NCBI GenBank assembly: GCA_016845285.1
Contig: JAERSX010000775.1
Coordinates: 1 to 8,371 of the forward strand
DNA from: Deltaproteobacteria bacterium
GTDB taxonomy: Bacteria; Myxococcota_A; UBA796; UBA2385
Reading direction: 5' to 3'
Length of the DNA stretch: 8,371 nt
Under the pieces are notes generated by a model, which saw only the letters and a program-made list of their open reading frames with translations, made no database searches and was not told where the DNA came from. The stretch's first letter is position 1, and each line of letters starts with the position of its first letter. Positions 6,079 to 8,371 of this stretch are shown here, piece after piece. The translations under genes and the position numbers were made by a program.

Positions 6079-6843
6079 ATGTCGGAGAACATCTCTGTCG
6101 TCCGAGAGCTCACAGGTGTACTCGGCACCCCTCGAGAGTGGGCCGCCGGCACCCGGCTGATCGCAGCAGGGTCCGAGCCGGGTGGGCTCACATGGATCGA
6201 GAGTGGCCGAGTTCTGGTCACGACCTTGGGGGAGGCAGTTCTCGAGATCCCTTCTCCTACGATCGTTGGTGAGGTGTCCTACCTCAGCGGAAATCGCACC
6301 ATCGCTTCCGTTCACTTGCCGGACGGCGGCAGAGGACATGTCGTCTCGACAGAGGCCCTCGAAGAACTGGCGCTCACGAAGACTTCCACATTCCACCAGC
6401 TGTACGAACAGCTGACCCGGATCGCGCTCGACCGCCTGCTGTTTGGCTTCCACTCCCCTTACCTGGCGTTGATCGCTCACGATGGGTGCAAGGAGCAACT
6501 GTGCCAGCTCGTGGAGACCCATCCGTCCCTCTTCAACCATCACCCACTGGTGTCCACCGAGCACACTGCCGCGTTCCTGTACGAGCGTCTCGGACTTCAG
6601 ATCGATCGACAGGTCAACTCCGGACGCAGCGGAGGAGACCTGGAGGTAGGCGGCCTTGTGTCACGCGGCCGCATCAAGGCGGTGTTCTTCCTTCGGGATC
6701 CAATGTCCGTTCAGCCACACCAAGCAGACGTCAGTGCCCTGGTGCGGATCTGCGAAGTCTACGACATTCCCATCGCGACCAACCTGTCGACCGCGCACAT
6801 CATCGCGCGCACGTTGTCCTCGACTCCCCAGTCCAGAGGGTAG
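6079..6843 (+). CDS. Cyclic-nucleotide-binding-like domain fused to methylglyoxal synthase
   Basis: The product has 254 residues from the ATG at 6079, which has AAGGGG nine bases upstream; an in-frame GTG at 5965 lacks such support. Residues about 10-120 form a cNMP-binding-like (CRP-type) fold: GTRLIAAGSEPGGLTWIESG strands, then a phosphate-binding-cassette-like VGEVSYLSGNRTIASV and a helix. There is no helix-turn-helix. Residues 128-245 are methylglyoxal synthase, which converts dihydroxyacetone phosphate to methylglyoxal and phosphate. Against E. coli MgsA from memory, the matches are H134 (H19), D135 (D20), K138 (K23), T160/T163 (T45/T48), S181-G182 (S65-G66), D187 (catalytic D71), D207 (D91), H214 (H98), D217 (D101) and R223 (R107). 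The phosphate loop is altered: G46, T47 and G49 become E161, H162 and A164. The tail is shorter than in MgsA. Two departures in the cassette leave the ligand uncertain. The obvious reading is a methylglyoxal synthase gated by a nucleotide or other ligand; whether it is active is unproven. Confidence 0.92.
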   Translation: MSENISVVRELTGVLGTPREWAAGTRLIAAGSEPGGLTWIESGRVLVTTLGEAVLEIPSPTIVGEVSYLSGNRTIASVHLPDGGRGHVVSTEALEELALTKTSTFHQLYEQLTRIALDRLLFGFHSPYLALIAHDGCKEQLCQLVETHPSLFNHHPLVSTEHTAAFLYERLGLQIDRQVNSGRSGGDLEVGGLVSRGRIKAVFFLRDPMSVQPHQADVSALVRICEVYDIPIATNLSTAHIIARTLSSTPQSRG

Positions 6844-6857
6844 ACAACGTCACCCTC
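6836..6857. terminator. Weak hairpin between convergent genes
   Basis: GAGGGT (6836-6841) pairs with ACCCTC (6852-6857) around a 10-base loop. It spans the stop codon of the fusion gene and begins the 49-bp gap to the convergent glycosidase. No T-run follows on either strand, so a terminator role is only a guess from position. Confidence 0.15.
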
Positions 6858-6892
6858 CGGGGCGAAGCGGTCACCCATGCTGCCGACCACAG

Positions 6893-8371
6893 TCAATTCC
6901 AGCGGATGTCTCGAAGGTAGAGGTTCACTGCCCCACCATCGTCCGGGGCAGACACAGAGAAACAGAAGGCACCAAGCACCTCCGTATATTCAGCGCTGCC
7001 GAGATCGAGGGTGAACATCTGAGCTTCCGTCGAGAGCAACTGGTCGTCCTCTCTCACGCTGAAGCTGTCGGTGCCCATGCCAGCGAAGAAGCTGGCCTCG
7101 ATGTTCTCGTGATCAGACCAGGCCTCGAAGGTGATCGATGTGGCCCCTGGGGGGACGGTCGGCGCCTGCTCATCGCCCCAGTTTCCCGAAGGAGACTGCC
7201 AGTAGACACCGACCCACTCACCGGTTCCGATCGGGTTCCAGCTCCAGGCGTGGCAGATGGGGGCGCAGAGTGTGGCCTCCGTGCAGTCCGTGCGGGTGAG
7301 CTCGTCGCTGTCTCCCATCCAGCCCGCGGCGGAGTAGTACGAGTCGACCGCGAAGGGCAGCGTCAGGATCTCGCTGTCGCCGGTCACCTCCAAGGGCATG
7401 GACGCCAGCGCGACGGTACCCGAGGCACCCTCCGCCCAGCCAACGAGTCGCCACGGACCCGGTTGCCGCGGAGCGTCGAGCTCGACTGAGAGCGCATTGT
7501 CTTCGATCAACTCACAGTATTGTGGCTCGTCGTTGTCGACAGCGTAGGAAGCCACGGCGAGCATCCAGGTTGCGCTCAGCGCTCCCCCTTCGGGATCGGA
7601 CGCATCCAGCGTGGCCTCGATGCCAGCGCCAGGATCCAGGGAGACCCCTGCAGCATCGCTGGTGATCCCCTGGACCTCGGGCCCCAGATCGGCGGGTGCC
7701 GTCCCTGTCCAGGCCTTCTCCAGAGCATCGATCGATGAAGTGGGCGCCCCGTCAGACCGAAACAGAGGGAACCAGGTGTCGGTGGCGTGCTTCCCGTCTC
7801 GCCAGACGAAGGCAAAGCCGCCCAGGCCATTGCCCCGGGATCCTGGCTCGATGACGTCTGTCCACCCCCTGTAGTAGTCGCTCTTCTCGACGCCCGGCGC
7901 CTCGATGTCAGAGCCCCAGCTGGTGTCAGATGTCTCCCAGGGGCCTCTGGGCCCATACTCCGTGACCATCCATGGCCCATCCCAGCTCGCAGCCTCGAGC
8001 TGGGATGGGCAGGCTGTCGAGCGCCCCGTAGGTGTTGATCCCCCAGAGCAGCACCGCGGGGTGGTCCTTCAGCGCCTCCACGCTGGCGAGCAATGCCTCG
8101 TGTTGGGTGGCTACCGCCGCAGCGTCCGTGTAGTCGAGTTCGTCGGCAGGCGACATCCAGAGCCCCACCATCACCCGCAGATCAGCCGCGACAGCTTCGT
8201 CCAGCAGAGCCTCGGTGTCTTCGTCCACCCCCCAGATACGCAGGCTGTTTCCACCCACTGACTTCAGACGCTCGAGGTGTTGGGCGCCTCCTGCACCGCG
8301 CACGACGAAGGGTGCCCCCTGAACAAGGAGCTGCCAGCCACCATCCGTCGACTCCAGGCTGACATCAGGGC
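6893..8371 (-). pseudogene. Clan GH-A (GH2/GH5-like) glycosidase with C-terminal accessory domains; frameshifted, 5' end outside the window
   Basis: Reading leftwards from the right edge, frame 1 gives DGGWQLLVQGAPFVVRGAGG. It continues through GGNSLRIWGVDEDTEALLDE and LRVMVGLWM to HPAVLLWGINTYGALDSLP, the first half of a TIM-barrel glycosidase. At about 8001-8010 the homology moves to another frame: EAASWDGPWMVTEYGPRGPW, where the Glu at 7958-7960 is the candidate nucleophile. One extra base explains the shift. Frame 1 ends at a TGA soon after the shift. HPAVLLWGI normally runs into GNE (acid/base Glu) and several dozen further residues before GINTYG; here the two are joined directly, so the acid/base segment seems deleted. 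After the barrel come a beta-sandwich domain (ASDPEGGALSATW, about 7440-7680) and a C-terminal carbohydrate-binding-like module with Cys in TDCTEATLCAPICHAW. The start and any signal peptide lie beyond the window. The exact GH family and substrate are unknown; the enzyme is probably inactive. Confidence 0.78.
7975..8010. repeat. Perfect 15-bp inverted repeat at the glycosidase frameshift
   Basis: GCCCATCCCAGCTCG (7975-7989) and its exact reverse complement (7996-8010) flank the 6-base loop CAGCCT. The right arm contains the site where the glycosidase reading frame changes. A stem of this length with a short loop is unlikely by chance, and its overlap with the lesion suggests a link. There is no T-run, and it lies inside a gene, so it is not a typical terminator. 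Confidence 0.85.

Noticed and set aside
1..8371. tRNA, rRNA, CRISPR array, insertion sequence or attachment site
   Set aside because: No regularly spaced direct repeats, transposase motifs, terminal inverted repeats or cloverleaf-like sequence were found by reading both strands.

Overview
The window is GC-rich DNA with strong G/C preference at third codon positions. It reads like an accessory region of a large Gram-negative genome, most probably a myxobacterium-like Myxococcota/Deltaproteobacteria member. The reasons are the high GC, a lipoprotein amidohydrolase, a PAS hybrid histidine kinase, a secreted glycosidase with Cys-containing C-terminal modules, and a protein resembling cargo of contractile injection systems. 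The taxonomic call is inference from gene style, not from a marker gene.

Layout. (1) Bases 1-2406, plus strand: the last codons of an upstream gene, a TauD/TfdA-like Fe(II)/2-oxoglutarate dioxygenase and a predicted lipoprotein amidohydrolase. They are linked by two ATGA overlaps, so they look like one translationally coupled operon. A small hairpin covers the ribosome-binding site of the amidohydrolase. (2) 2407-2932: no intact gene, but a relic of a beta-lactamase-fold serine hydrolase with its SxxK motif still readable. (3) 2933-4084, minus strand: a 383-codon frame interrupted by one in-frame TAG. Its N-terminus has a GNQ-type motif known from DUF4157/eCIS-associated proteins, and its C-terminus has an HD motif in a phospholipase-A2-like pattern. 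(4) 4150-4314, plus strand: an unrecognised 54-residue ORF with a good Shine-Dalgarno. (5) 4306-5832, minus strand: a PAS histidine kinase with a C-terminal receiver. (6) 6079-6843, plus strand, divergent from the kinase: a fusion of a cyclic-nucleotide-binding-like domain to methylglyoxal synthase. (7) 6893 to the right edge, minus strand: a clan GH-A glycosidase broken by a frameshift inside a perfect 15-bp inverted repeat, apparently also missing its acid/base segment.

The most interesting item is the cNMP-binding/methylglyoxal synthase fusion. It suggests direct ligand control of the step that diverts dihydroxyacetone phosphate to methylglyoxal. The second theme is decay: three of the larger coding units are broken (relic, amber codon, frameshift plus deletion). 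Either this is a degenerating accessory region or some lesions are assembly errors. The kinase and the fusion enzyme share a divergent 246-bp spacer and may share regulation, but nothing in the sequence proves it.
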